NCBI GenBank assembly: GCA_029202525.1
Contig: CP119325.1
Location: 1,253,001-1,317,000, forward strand
From: Candidatus Pseudomonas phytovorans
Lineage (GTDB): Bacteria; Pseudomonadota; Gammaproteobacteria; Pseudomonadales; Pseudomonadaceae
DNA: 64,000 nt
Reading direction: 5' to 3'
In this document: one piece after another, positions 35,703 to 44,917 of the stretch
Position numbering within the stretch: position 1 is the first letter of the stretch
How the letters are laid out: the number at the start of each line of letters is the position of its first letter
Program-made: the position numbers and the translations under genes
The notes under the pieces: model-generated
What the model saw: the letters and a program-made list of their open reading frames with translations, nothing else
Database searches by the model: none
What the model was told of the DNA's origin: nothing

Positions 35703-37025
35703 ATGAATTTCGCCAAACTCGGCCTGATCGAACCGTTGCTGCGCACCCTGCAGCAGCTGGACTACACCACCCCGACCCCGGTGCAGGCCCAGGCCATCCC
35801 CGCTGTGCTGGCCGGCCGTGACCTGATGGCTGCGGCGCAGACCGGCACCGGCAAGACCGCGGGTTTTGCCCTGCCGGTGCTGCAACGCCTGGCACTGGAG
35901 GGCGAGAAGGTGGCCGCCAACTCGATCCGCGCACTGATACTGGTGCCGACGCGAGAGTTGGCCGAGCAGGTGCACAACAACGTGCAGGAGTACGCCGAAA
36001 ACCTGCCGCTGAGCACCTACGCGGTGTATGGCGGGGTCAGCATCAACCCGCAGATGATGCGCTTGCGCCGTGGTGTCGACCTGCTGGTGGCCACCCCGGG
36101 CCGCTTGCTTGACCTGTTCCGGCAGAACGCGGTGAAGTTCAACCAGGTGCAAACCCTGGTGCTGGACGAAGCCGACCGCATGCTCGACCTGGGCTTTGCC
36201 GAAGAGCTGCAGTCGGTGTACGCCGCGCTGCCACGCAAGCGCCAGACCCTGCTGTTCTCCGCCACGTTCTCGGACCAGATTCGCGTGCTTGCCGGGCTGG
36301 CCTTGAACGACCCGCTCAGCATCGAAGTCAGCCCGCGCAACGCTGCCGCCTCCAGCGTCAAGCAGTGGCTGGTGCCTGTGGATAAAAAGCGCAAGGAAGA
36401 CCTGTTCTGCCACCTGCTGCGCAAACAGCGCTGGACGCAGGTACTGGTGTTTGCCAAGACCCGTAACGGTGTCGACCAGCTGGTGGAGCGCTTGCTGGCT
36501 GAAGGCGTGAACGCCGACGGCATCCACGGCGACCGCCCGCAGGCCACCCGCCAGCGTGCGCTGGACAGCTTCAAGGCCCGCGAGATTCAGGTGCTTGTGG
36601 CAACCGACGTGGCAGCCCGTGGCCTGGATATCGACGACCTCCCGCTGGTGGTCAACCTCGACCTGCCGATCGTTGCCGAAGATTACGTGCATCGCATCGG
36701 GCGTACCGGGCGGGCAGGCAACAAAGGCGAGGCGATTTCGCTGGTGTGTGCGGATGAAGTGCAAATGCTGTCGGCCATCGAAGTGCTGACCCGGCAGACC
36801 TTGCCGCGCCATGAGGAGCCGGACTTCATCCCTGAGCACCGGGTGCCGATGACCGACGCCAGCGGCCAGGTGATCAAGAAGCCGAAGAAGCCCAAGAAGC
36901 CGAAAGAGAACAGCGCCAAACGCGGGCTGGGGCGCTGGATGGACAGTGGCGAGCCGGAGCCGGCGGTGAAAGCAGTGCGCAAGGTGCCTAGCTTCAATGG
37001 TGGGCCGCGTAAGCGTAAGCCTTGA
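35703..37025 (+). CDS. DEAD-box ATP-dependent RNA helicase, RhlE type
   Basis: 440 residues. Motifs: Q motif TPTPVQAQAIPAVLAG, AAQTGTGKTAGFALP, VPTRELAEQV, LDEADRMLDLGF, FSATFSDQI, HGDRPQATRQRALDSFK and HRIGRTGRAGNKGEA. The C-terminal tail is Lys/Pro-rich (KKPKKPKKPKENSAKRGLG) and ends in KRKP, probably RNA-binding. RhlE proteins act in RNA turnover and ribosome assembly; pseudomonads have several paralogues, so the exact one is not assigned. Start at ATG 35703. Confidence 0.92.
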   Translation: MNFAKLGLIEPLLRTLQQLDYTTPTPVQAQAIPAVLAGRDLMAAAQTGTGKTAGFALPVLQRLALEGEKVAANSIRALILVPTRELAEQVHNNVQEYAENLPLSTYAVYGGVSINPQMMRLRRGVDLLVATPGRLLDLFRQNAVKFNQVQTLVLDEADRMLDLGFAEELQSVYAALPRKRQTLLFSATFSDQIRVLAGLALNDPLSIEVSPRNAAASSVKQWLVPVDKKRKEDLFCHLLRKQRWTQVLVFAKTRNGVDQLVERLLAEGVNADGIHGDRPQATRQRALDSFKAREIQVLVATDVAARGLDIDDLPLVVNLDLPIVAEDYVHRIGRTGRAGNKGEAISLVCADEVQMLSAIEVLTRQTLPRHEEPDFIPEHRVPMTDASGQVIKKPKKPKKPKENSAKRGLGRWMDSGEPEPAVKAVRKVPSFNGGPRKRKP

Positions 37026-37158
37026 GATTTTGGGGCCGCTTTGCGGCCCTTTCGCGACACAAGGCCGCTCCTACAGGTACAGCGCAAGCCGTAGCCATTG
37101 TGCAACCCTTGTAGGAGCGGCCTTGTGTCGCGATGGGCTGCAAAGCAGCCCCAAAATC
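37025..37158. repeat. Long inverted repeat pair downstream of the rhlE-type gene
   Basis: Arms of about 49 bases (37025-37075 and 37110-37158) of the TGTAGGAGCGGCCTTGTGTCGCGA type, extended by hairpins at the outer ends; the right arm ends 3 bases before the stop of the convergent flavoprotein gene. Confidence 0.85.
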
Positions 37159-37160
37159 TG

Positions 37161-38402
37161 TCAGGAAACCCGAGTGAGCCAATCTGCCGCCGCCCGCCCG
37201 GCGCGCAAGCCGCTGGCAAAGCACGCGGTCAGCAGGTAACCCCCGGTCGGCGCTTCCCAGTCGAGCATCTCGCCGGCACAGAACACCCCCGGCATGCCCT
37301 TGACCATCAACCCCTCATCCAGCCCCTCGAAACGCACCCCGCCAGCGCTACTGATCGCTTCATCCAGCGGCCGCGTTCGCACCAGTGTGATCGGCAGCGC
37401 CTTGATCGCACGGGCCAGCGCCTGTGGGTCGGCAAAGGTCACCTGATCGGTCAGCTCACGCAGCAGCGCCGCCTTGACGCCATCAATCCCCAGCTGGCTG
37501 TGCAGATGCTTGGCCATTGAGCGCGAACCGCGTGGCTTGGCCAGTGCCTGGGCAATCTTGTCCACAGGCTTGTCTGGCAGCAGGTCGAGCAGCAGTACCC
37601 CTTGGCCGTCGCGGTTGATGGCTTCACGCACTGGCGCTGACCAGGCATACACCAGGCTGCCTTCCACACCCTGCGCAGTGAGGATGAACTCGCCCTTGCG
37701 TGGCGCGCTGCCCGGGACGCTGAGGGCAATGTTCTTCAACGGTGCCCCGGCGAATTTTTCTTTCAGCAATGCGCTCCAGCCTTCCACCTCTAAGCCGCAG
37801 TTGCTTGGCTGCAAGGGCGAGATATCCACAGCCCGTTCGGCCAGAAGTGGCTGCCAGGCCCCATCCGAACCAAGCCGAGCCCAGCTGCCGCCACCCAGCG
37901 CCAGTACCACGACCGCGGCCTTCACCGCGAGCTCGCCCTGTGGATAAGCGATCCTCAAGGCACCGTCGGCATTCCAGCCCAACCAGCGATGGCGGGTGTG
38001 GATAACTACTCCGGCGTCGCGCAGGCGCTTCAGCCAGGCGCGCAGCAGGGGGGCGGCTTTCATATCGGTGGGGAACACCCGCCCAGAGCTGCCGACGAAG
38101 GTTTCGATGCCCAGGCCGTGAATCCACTGGCGCAAGGCGTCTGCGTCGAAGCCGCCCAGTAGCGCATCGATTTCGCCCCGGCGCTCGGCATAGCGTGACA
38201 CGAACGCCGGGTAAGGCTCGGAGTGGGTAATGTTCATGCCGCCAACACCCGCTAGCAGGAACTTGCGCCCCACCGAAGGCATGGCGTCGAACACCTCGAC
38301 CGCCAGGCCTGCCTGGGCCAGTGCTTCGGCGGCCATCAGGCCGGCTGGGCCGCCACCGATGACGACGGCGGGAGGAGGGGAGGCAGGGTTCAGATCGGGC
38401 AT
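37161..38402 (-). CDS. TIGR03862/BaiN-like FAD-dependent oxidoreductase
   Basis: 413 residues. Dinucleotide-binding VIGGGPAGLMAAEALAQ at the N-terminus, then GRKFLLAGVGGMNITHSE, characteristic of the BaiN/HI0933-like family, and the C-terminal GVFCAGEMLDWEAPTGGYLL followed by a GLRAGRAAADWL helix. Substrate unknown. Convergent with the helicase gene across repeat DNA. Confidence 0.9.
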   Translation of the reverse strand: MPDLNPASPPPAVVIGGGPAGLMAAEALAQAGLAVEVFDAMPSVGRKFLLAGVGGMNITHSEPYPAFVSRYAERRGEIDALLGGFDADALRQWIHGLGIETFVGSSGRVFPTDMKAAPLLRAWLKRLRDAGVVIHTRHRWLGWNADGALRIAYPQGELAVKAAVVVLALGGGSWARLGSDGAWQPLLAERAVDISPLQPSNCGLEVEGWSALLKEKFAGAPLKNIALSVPGSAPRKGEFILTAQGVEGSLVYAWSAPVREAINRDGQGVLLLDLLPDKPVDKIAQALAKPRGSRSMAKHLHSQLGIDGVKAALLRELTDQVTFADPQALARAIKALPITLVRTRPLDEAISSAGGVRFEGLDEGLMVKGMPGVFCAGEMLDWEAPTGGYLLTACFASGLRAGRAAADWLTRVS

Positions 38403-38550
38403 GGTGGGCCGCAGGCTGTGGAAAAGAGGCGCATTCTAGCGCAGCGCTGCCCATCGAAGCACTGATCAAAAAATGATCATAGTTCTGCAGGCCATGCGTA
38501 CAAAGGGCTACAGCAGCTTTCCAGCAGGTTATCCACAAGCGGTTCCACAG

Positions 38551-39465
38551 TCATTGTGAACAACTGATGACCCGGGCCGCGCTGTGGTGAAGGATGCCAT
38601 GGCGCCTGGCCAAGGCTTCGCGGTCCTTGCTGTAGCCGCCGCCAATCACGCCAACCACCGGGATGTCACGGCCCAGGCAGTGGCGCAGCACCGCTTCGTC
38701 ACGGGCGGCCAGGCCGGCGTCGGTCAGTTGCAAGTAGCCCAGGGCATCGTCCTTGTGCACATCGACGCCGGCGTCATACAGCACCAGGTCGGGTTGATAG
38801 AGCGGCAGCAGGTAGTTGAGGGTGTCATCCACCACCTTCAGGTAGGCCGCGTCGCCCATGCCGCGGGGCAGGGGGATGTCCCAGTCGCTCTGAGCCTTGC
38901 GGGCCGGGAAATTCTGTTCGCAATGCAACGACACGGTGATGGCCTCTGGGGTGTCGTGCAGGATGCGCGCGGTACCGTCGCCCTGGTGCACATCGCAGTC
39001 GAAGATCAGTACCCGGTGTACCCGGCCGGCCTCCAGCAGGTAGCGGCTGATCACCGCCAGGTCGTTGAAGATGCAGAAGCCGGCGGGGTGGTCGTAATGG
39101 GCATGGTGGGTGCCGCCGGCGAGGTGGCAGGCGATGCCATGTTGCAGCGCCATCTCGGCGGTGAGCAGCGAGCCGCCCACTGCCCGCACCGTACGCCGGG
39201 CCAGAGCTTCGCTCCAGGGCAGGCCGAGGCGACGCTGGTCCTCGCGGGACAGGTCGCCGTTCATGTAACGCTCGATATAGCCGCGGTCGTGGGCCAGGGC
39301 GAGGATGTCGTTGGGGCAGATGTCCGGGCGCAGCAACGCCTGGTCGGTGGTCAGCCCGCTGTCGACCAGGTGGTCATGCAGCAGGCGGAACTTGTCCATC
39401 GGGAAGCGGTGTTCGGCGGGGAACTCCGGGCTGTAGTCTTCGTGGTAGATCAGCGGCAACGGCAT
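38551..39465 (-). CDS. Histone-deacetylase-family amidohydrolase
   Basis: 304 residues of the arginase/deacetylase fold. Zinc ligands and active site show in AGGTHHAHYDHPAGFCIFND, DCDVHQGDGTARI and DAGVDVHKDD, with the catalytic tyrosine in GGGYSKD. Bacterial members deacetylate polyamines or acetylated small molecules; the substrate here is not known. It follows the histidine-phosphatase gene by 39 bases on the same strand. Confidence 0.92.
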   Translation of the reverse strand: MPLPLIYHEDYSPEFPAEHRFPMDKFRLLHDHLVDSGLTTDQALLRPDICPNDILALAHDRGYIERYMNGDLSREDQRRLGLPWSEALARRTVRAVGGSLLTAEMALQHGIACHLAGGTHHAHYDHPAGFCIFNDLAVISRYLLEAGRVHRVLIFDCDVHQGDGTARILHDTPEAITVSLHCEQNFPARKAQSDWDIPLPRGMGDAAYLKVVDDTLNYLLPLYQPDLVLYDAGVDVHKDDALGYLQLTDAGLAARDEAVLRHCLGRDIPVVGVIGGGYSKDREALARRHGILHHSAARVISCSQ

Positions 39466-39504
39466 GGGTGGGGTCGCAGTCAGGGCCAGTGCTGATCTTG
39501 CCAG

Positions 39505-40191
39505 TTATCGCCCTGCGCTGGCCAATACGCGCTGCCAGTCCGGTTCGTTCAGGCGCCCGAGGATGCGTGCCTTGCCGTTGCCATCCACCGACACGAACAG
39601 GGCGCTGGCGTAGCCACTCTGGCGCTCACCCCCCGCAACGTTCTGCTGGCGGGCGAAATGGTCGATGCAGCCATTGTGGGTCACCAGCACCAGGTTGTGG
39701 CCTGGGCGCTTGCGGGACAGTGCTTCGCTGGCGAACTGGTTATCACAGCCTTCCAGCCAGTCCTCGCTGGCCACCGCCTGGCCGAGGATGAAGTGCGCGG
39801 TTTGCCGGGTGCGCAGCTTGGGGCTGCTGAGTAAGTCGGCGTTGTTCAGGCCCAGTTGGTGCAGCCCTTGGCCAACACGGCCGGCGGCCTGGCTGCCGGC
39901 CACGGTAATCCCGGTGGGATCGTCCAGGCAGGGCCCGGGGGCGCTGTCGCAGCGTTCGGCATGGCGGATCATCACGATCACTGCCCCGTCGGCCCAGTCT
40001 TGCAGCAGGCCGCTGTCACTCAGTTGTTGTTCGTTGCCAAGGTCCACGATATGCGTCCTCGTCGCCAGCCAGGTGGTCAACGCCGCCACGACCATGCACA
40101 GGCCAAGGGCGGCACCGAGGGCTTTGCGTGACAGGCGCCGCTTGCGCCGGGCGTGAATGGCTGGGTGGCCCAGGATGTTGCTCGATAGCAT
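39505..40191 (-). CDS. Membrane-anchored histidine phosphatase family protein
   Basis: 228 residues. A basic N-terminus (HARRKRRLSRKA) is followed by one membrane helix (LGAALGLCMVVAALTTWL), placing the enzyme in the periplasm. The catalytic RHAE motif is in VIVMIRHAERCD and the second histidine in LVLVTHNGCIDHF. Resembles Ais/PmrG-type lipid or sugar phosphatases, but this is only a family-level call. Start at 40191 is preferred because GGAG lies 7 bases upstream; the frame can extend to 40242. Confidence 0.82.
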   Translation of the reverse strand: MLSSNILGHPAIHARRKRRLSRKALGAALGLCMVVAALTTWLATRTHIVDLGNEQQLSDSGLLQDWADGAVIVMIRHAERCDSAPGPCLDDPTGITVAGSQAAGRVGQGLHQLGLNNADLLSSPKLRTRQTAHFILGQAVASEDWLEGCDNQFASEALSRKRPGHNLVLVTHNGCIDHFARQQNVAGGERQSGYASALFVSVDGNGKARILGRLNEPDWQRVLASAGR

Positions 40192-40370
40192 GCGTTGCTC
40201 CGTTGGCAGTGCCGCGGCTGGCGCGGAGGTGGATGGCGGCATCCTGCCAAGTGGCCTGTCGGGGGCTGGTGAAGGGCGTGTGAAAATTGCATTTGGCGGC
40301 TGCCGGCTGGGTGAAACCCGCGCCCGCGCCTACGCTGTAAACTGCAAGGCGGTAAACCGGAGCAAACCCG

Positions 40371-40940
40371 ATGACCCCTATTCTTGAACTGGAAAGCGCA
40401 CGGCTGGTGCTGCGCCAATGGCATGACGATGACCTGCGCGAGTTTGCCGCGCTGTGCGCCGACCCACAGGTGATGCGCTATTTTCCGGCGCCGTTGACGC
40501 GCGTCGAGGCGGCTGCGTTGATCGGCCGGGTGCGTGGGCATTTCAATGAGTACGGCTTTGGCCTGTGGGCGCTGGAGCGCAAGGACAGCGGCGCGTTCAT
40601 CGGCATGACCGGGTTGCTCAATGTCAACTTCGACGCGCCTTTCGCCCCGGCAGTAGAGATCGGCTGGCGCCTGGCGCGTCGCCACTGGGGCCTGGGCTTT
40701 GCCAGCGAGGCGGCGTGGACCTGCCTGCGTTGTGCTTTCGCCCAATTGCGCCTGGAAGAGGTGGTGTCGTTCACTAGCGAGAGCAACCTGCCGTCGCAGA
40801 AGGTGATGCAGGCCATCGGCATGCAGCAGGACCTGAACGGCAGCTTCGAACACCCCCGCCTGGCCGTGGGCCACCCGCTGCGCCCGCATGTGCTGTACCG
40901 CATCGATCGCGCGCACTGGGAGCGCACCCTGCGCGCCTGA
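40371..40940 (+). CDS. GNAT N-acetyltransferase, RimJ/RimL type
   Basis: 189 residues. Starts MTPILELESARLVLRQWHDDD; acetyl-CoA site region EIGWRLARRHWGLGFASEAA and ending EVVSFTSESNLPSQKVMQAIGM. Substrate could be a protein N-terminus or small molecule. Monocistronic: 179 bases before it hold no gene, and 96 bases separate it from tesB. Confidence 0.87.
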   Translation: MTPILELESARLVLRQWHDDDLREFAALCADPQVMRYFPAPLTRVEAAALIGRVRGHFNEYGFGLWALERKDSGAFIGMTGLLNVNFDAPFAPAVEIGWRLARRHWGLGFASEAAWTCLRCAFAQLRLEEVVSFTSESNLPSQKVMQAIGMQQDLNGSFEHPRLAVGHPLRPHVLYRIDRAHWERTLRA

Positions 40941-41036
40941 ATGCACGGCCATGCCCGGCGCGAATGACAAACCCTGTATCATTTGCCTTCATTACGAGCG
41001 CTGTAGAGACGTGTTGCCTTGCGAGGAGAACCCCCG

Positions 41037-41906
41037 ATGAGTCATGTGTTGGACGACCTGGTCGACCTGTTGAGCCTCGAATCCATCGAGGAGAACCTGT
41101 TCCGTGGGCGTAGCCAGGACCTGGGCTTCCGCCAGCTGTACGGTGGGCAAGTGCTGGGCCAGTCGTTGTCGGCGGCCAGCCAGACGGTCGAGGACGCGCG
41201 CCATGTGCATTCGTTGCACGGCTACTTCCTGCGCCCGGGTGATGCCAGCCTGCCGGTGGTGTACTCGGTAGACCGCGTGCGCGATGGTGGCAGCTTCAGC
41301 ACACGTCGGGTGACGGCGATCCAGAAGGGCCAGACCATCTTCACCTGCAGCGCATCGTTCCAGTACGACGAGGAAGGTTTCGAACACCAGGCGCAGATGC
41401 CTGACGTGGTCGGCCCGGAAAACCTGCCGACCGAAGTGGAACTGGCCCGCGCCATGGCCGACCAGTTACCCGAGCGAATTCGCGATAAGGTGCTGTGTGC
41501 CAAGCCGATCGAGATCCGCCCGGTCACTGAGCGCGACCCGTTCAATCCCAAGCCCGGCGACCCGGTGAAGTACGCCTGGTTCCGCGCCGACGGCAACCTG
41601 CCCGACGTGCCCGCCCTGCACAAGTACCTGCTGGCCTATGCCTCGGACTTCGGCCTGCTGACCACGGCGTTGCTGCCGCATGGCAAGTCGGTGTGGCAGC
41701 GCGACATGCAGATCGCCAGCCTCGACCATTCGTTGTGGTTCCATGGCAACCTGCGCGCCGACGAGTGGCTGCTGTACGCAACCGACAGCCCCTGGGCCGG
41801 GAATTCCCGCGGTTTCTGCCGCGGCAGCATCTTCAACCAGGCCGGGCAACTGGTGGCATCGTCAAGCCAGGAAGGCCTGATTCGCCATCGTAAGGATTGG
41901 GCATGA
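41037..41906 (+). CDS. tesB: Acyl-CoA thioesterase II
   Basis: Double-hotdog thioesterase of 289 residues, hydrolysing medium/long acyl-CoAs. LFRGRSQDLGFRQLYGGQVL at the N-terminus, HSLHGYFLRPGD in the first hotdog, then SLDHSLWFHGNLRADEWLLY with the catalytic aspartate, and SPWAGNSRGFCRGSIFNQ. GAGGAG precedes ATG 41037. Its stop overlaps the next start (ATGA), beginning a three-gene operon. Confidence 0.94.
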   Translation: MSHVLDDLVDLLSLESIEENLFRGRSQDLGFRQLYGGQVLGQSLSAASQTVEDARHVHSLHGYFLRPGDASLPVVYSVDRVRDGGSFSTRRVTAIQKGQTIFTCSASFQYDEEGFEHQAQMPDVVGPENLPTEVELARAMADQLPERIRDKVLCAKPIEIRPVTERDPFNPKPGDPVKYAWFRADGNLPDVPALHKYLLAYASDFGLLTTALLPHGKSVWQRDMQIASLDHSLWFHGNLRADEWLLYATDSPWAGNSRGFCRGSIFNQAGQLVASSSQEGLIRHRKDWA

Positions 41907-42526
41907 GCCTGGGCGAGGTACGTAACTGGGTGTTCGACATGGACGGCACCCTGACCGTGGCGGTGCATGACTTCGACGCCATTCGCGTGGCGTTGGACAT
42001 CCCGGCCGAGGACGACATTCTCACCCACCTGGCGGCCTTGCCCGCAGACGTGGCGGCGGCCAAGCATGCCTGGTTGCTGGAGCACGAGCGTGACCTGGCA
42101 ATTGCCTCCACGGCGGCCACTGGGGCAGTGGAATTGGTGCGCGAACTGGCCGAACGCGGCTGCCGGCTGGGTATTCTGACCCGCAATGCGCGTGAGCTGG
42201 CGCATGTGACGCTGGAGGCCATCGGCCTGGCAGACTGCTTCCCTGTGGAGCACATTCTCGGGCGTGACGAAGCGGCGCCCAAGCCCAGCCCGGATGGGCT
42301 GCTGAAGATTGCCAGTGCCTGGGGCGTGGCGCCCAGCGAGCTGGTGATGGTAGGAGATTATCGGTTCGATCTGGACTGCGGTCGTGCAGCGGGGGCGCGC
42401 ACGGTGCTGGTGAATTTACCGGATAACCCATGGCCGGAGCTGGTGGATTGGCACGCAGCGGATTGCCGGGCTTTGAAGGTGATGCTGAACCCCATTCTTT
42501 CTTCTGATACGGAGACCCACCCATGA
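41903..42526 (+). CDS. HAD-superfamily hydrolase (phosphoglycolate-phosphatase-like)
   Basis: 207 residues. HAD motif I VFDMDGTL near residue 9, motif II ILTRNAR, motif III lysine in EAAPKPSPDGLL, motif IV MVGDYRFDLDCGRAAG. A helical cap lies between motifs I and II. Substrate unknown. ATGA overlaps join it to tesB upstream and to the oxidoreductase downstream, so the three are translated together. Confidence 0.9.
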   Translation: MSLGEVRNWVFDMDGTLTVAVHDFDAIRVALDIPAEDDILTHLAALPADVAAAKHAWLLEHERDLAIASTAATGAVELVRELAERGCRLGILTRNARELAHVTLEAIGLADCFPVEHILGRDEAAPKPSPDGLLKIASAWGVAPSELVMVGDYRFDLDCGRAAGARTVLVNLPDNPWPELVDWHAADCRALKVMLNPILSSDTETHP

Positions 42527-43533
42527 CCAGCAAGGCCATCTACGTACAACCCGGCGGCGGCTACGACAAGGTCGAGGTCGGCACCAGCGAGGCCCCCGCG
42601 CCCCAGGCCGGCGAGATCACCGTGCAGCTACACGCCAGCTCCCTCAATTACCATGACTTCGCTGTGGTCAGCGGCATGTGGGGCCCGAGCGAGCGGCGTA
42701 TCCCCATGGCTGATGGCGCCGGCGAAGTCATTGCGGTGGGTGAAGGTGTCAGCGAATTTCAGGTCGGCGACAATGTGGTCAGTACCTTCTTCCCCGACTG
42801 GGTCGACGGCCAGGCCAATGTCGAGGGCTTTGGCAGGGTGCCCGGCGACGGCCTCGATGGGTATGCCCGCGAACAGGTGACCGCCCGCGCTACCGCGTTC
42901 ACCTTGGCCCCCAAAAGCTTCAGCCATGCCGAAGCCGCTACGCTGACCACGGCCGGCCTAACGGCCTGGCGTGCGCTGATGAGCGACGACCACCTCAAGC
43001 CTGGCGACACGGTGCTGGTGCAGGGCACTGGCGGTGTATCGATCTTCGCCCTGCAGTTTGCCAAGCTGGCCGGCGCTACGGTGATCGCCACCTCGTCCAG
43101 CGACGCCAAGCTGGAGCGCCTGAAGGCACTGGGCGCCGACCACTTGATCAACTACAAGAGCACCCCGGCCTGGGGTGAGAAGGTGCGCGCGCTCACCGAC
43201 AACCGCGGCGTTGACCATGTGATCGAGGTGGGTGGCCCGGCGACGCTGGAGCAGTCGATGATTGCCGCGCGCATCGGTGGGCATGTGTCGCTGATCGGTA
43301 TCCTGACCGGCGTGGCCGGGCAACTGCCGCTGGTGCAGGCGCTGGTGCGGCAGATTCGCTTACAGGGTGTGCTGGTGGGCAGCCGTGCCCAGCAGCAGGC
43401 GATGGTGCGGGCGATCGATGCCAACGGCCTGCGGCCGGTAGTGGACAAGCATTTCGAACTGGAGCAGATCGTCGATGCGTTCCGCTACCAGGAAAGCAAC
43501 CGGCATTTCGGCAAGATCTGCCTGACCTGGTAG
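42523..43533 (+). CDS. Zinc-type alcohol dehydrogenase / NAD(P)-dependent oxidoreductase (MDR family)
   Basis: 336 residues. The GroES-like domain includes ASSLNYHDFAVVSGMWG and PMADGAGEVIAVGEGVSEFQ; the Rossmann domain has VLVQGTGGVSIFALQFAKLA and IATSSSDAKLERLKALGADH. The usual catalytic zinc cysteine near residue 40 is absent (YHDFAVV replaces it), suggesting a zinc-free enone or quinone reductase type. Third gene of the tesB operon. The kinase gene converges 7 bases after its stop. Confidence 0.87.
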   Translation: MTSKAIYVQPGGGYDKVEVGTSEAPAPQAGEITVQLHASSLNYHDFAVVSGMWGPSERRIPMADGAGEVIAVGEGVSEFQVGDNVVSTFFPDWVDGQANVEGFGRVPGDGLDGYAREQVTARATAFTLAPKSFSHAEAATLTTAGLTAWRALMSDDHLKPGDTVLVQGTGGVSIFALQFAKLAGATVIATSSSDAKLERLKALGADHLINYKSTPAWGEKVRALTDNRGVDHVIEVGGPATLEQSMIAARIGGHVSLIGILTGVAGQLPLVQALVRQIRLQGVLVGSRAQQQAMVRAIDANGLRPVVDKHFELEQIVDAFRYQESNRHFGKICLTW

Positions 43534-43540
43534 CCCCCAC

Positions 43541-44917
43541 TCAGCGGTTGCCGAACGGCCTTGGCAGGTCGAGGGTTATCAGCAATCCACCGCCCATGCG
43601 CGGCCCAAGCTTGAGGCTGCCGCCATGGGCACTGGCAATGCTGGCGGCAATGCTCAGGCCCAACCCGTGCCCGCCACTACTGCGTGAAGGGTCGGCCTGG
43701 TAGAACGGTTCCAGTACCCGTGCCATGTGCTCTGGCTCGATGCCTGGGCCGCGGTCGCCAATCTCGATACGCAACCGGTCTGGCGTGTCGCGCACTTCAA
43801 TCTCCACAGGCCCGGGCGCATACCGCCGGGCGTTGTCCAGCAGGTTTTGCAGGCAACGGCGCAGCCCGCTGGGATGGGCGCTGTAGGGCTGGGCATGACC
43901 GGTCACGCATACTTCACAACCGAGGTCTTCAAAGTCGGCTTGCAGGCCAATCAGCAGTGCGTCGATATCTACCGGTTCACGCGCATTCTCCAGCTCGCCG
44001 CTGCGCAGGAAGTCGAGGCTGGCCGAGACCATGTCTTCCATGTGCTGCAAGTCACTGCGGAACCGCTGGCGCAGGCTTTCTTCGGGCAGCAGTTCGGTAC
44101 GCAGGCGCAAACGGGTGATGGGCGTGCGCAGGTCGTGGGAAACCGCTGCGAAAAAGCGCGTGCGCTCGGCAATGCTGTCGATCAGGCGCTGTTGCATCGC
44201 ATTGAACGCCTGGGCCGCCCGGCGCACTTCCTGCGGGCCATCCACACTCAACGGTGGGCGGTGGATGTCTTGCCCCAGCGCTTCGGCGGCGGCGGCCATC
44301 TGCTTGAGCGGGCGCAAGGCCAGGCGCACGGCCAGCAAGGCGATCAGCACCAAGGCAATGCTGCGCAGCAGATAGATGCGGAAGATGAAGTCGAACACCA
44401 GTGAGCCGATCGAGGCATTGCGCCAACCTTGGTCCTCGGTGGTTTGCAGGTACAGCGGCCGGCCATCGGGCAGGGTCAGTTGCACCACGGTGCGGACGCT
44501 GGCCGGTGCCCCGCGCAGTAACATCGGCGCGCCACCGGGGTGGCCATCGGGGCCGATTACCTCCAGGGCCAGCAAGCGCACAGGTGCATCGCCACCGGTG
44601 CGCGCCGCTAGCAGATCACGCAGCAATGCTGCCTGCTCCGGCTCGTCCGGGGGCGTGTCAGAGGCGGGCGCCGGCAAGCGCTGCCAGCGTGGCGATTCCA
44701 TGCCCGCGAGCAAGGCATCCAGCTGTGCTGGCTGGTTTCTGGCCACCTGCAACAGGTCGGCCAGGCGCCCGGCAAGCAGGCGCAGGGGTATTTCCATGAC
44801 CTGGGTCTGGCGCACCTCGTACCAGATACTGCTGGTGAGCAACTGCGAAGCCAGCACGCCGCCGACCAGGATCATCACCATGCGCCCCTGCAGCGAACGT
44901 GGCCACAAGCGCTTCAT
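43541..44917 (-). CDS. Two-component sensor histidine kinase (EnvZ type)
   Basis: 458 residues: membrane helix (MVMILVGGVLASQLLTSSIW), a periplasmic domain of about 150 residues, second helix (IYLLRSIALVLIALLAVRLA), HAMP domain, HisKA with FAAVSHDLRTPITRLRLRTE, and HATPase_c with NLLDNARRYAPG, GDRGPGIEPEHM and GGHGLGLSIAASIA. Its ATG overlaps the response-regulator stop by four bases. The input signal is unknown; the divergent siderophore-receptor gene suggests an iron-siderophore signal, as for PfeS or PirS, but this is inference. Confidence 0.92.
   Translation of the reverse strand: MKRLWPRSLQGRMVMILVGGVLASQLLTSSIWYEVRQTQVMEIPLRLLAGRLADLLQVARNQPAQLDALLAGMESPRWQRLPAPASDTPPDEPEQAALLRDLLAARTGGDAPVRLLALEVIGPDGHPGGAPMLLRGAPASVRTVVQLTLPDGRPLYLQTTEDQGWRNASIGSLVFDFIFRIYLLRSIALVLIALLAVRLALRPLKQMAAAAEALGQDIHRPPLSVDGPQEVRRAAQAFNAMQQRLIDSIAERTRFFAAVSHDLRTPITRLRLRTELLPEESLRQRFRSDLQHMEDMVSASLDFLRSGELENAREPVDIDALLIGLQADFEDLGCEVCVTGHAQPYSAHPSGLRRCLQNLLDNARRYAPGPVEIEVRDTPDRLRIEIGDRGPGIEPEHMARVLEPFYQADPSRSSGGHGLGLSIAASIASAHGGSLKLGPRMGGGLLITLDLPRPFGNR

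Noticed and set aside
34698..36839. 713-codon minus-strand frame across the YedA-like and RhlE-type genes
   Set aside because: Antisense to two well-identified genes and their promoter region; Gln/His/Arg-rich translation without domains.
38528..38540. DnaA box TTATCCACAAG as replication origin
   Set aside because: Single match without a cluster, AT-rich unwinding element, or dnaA/dnaN neighbours.
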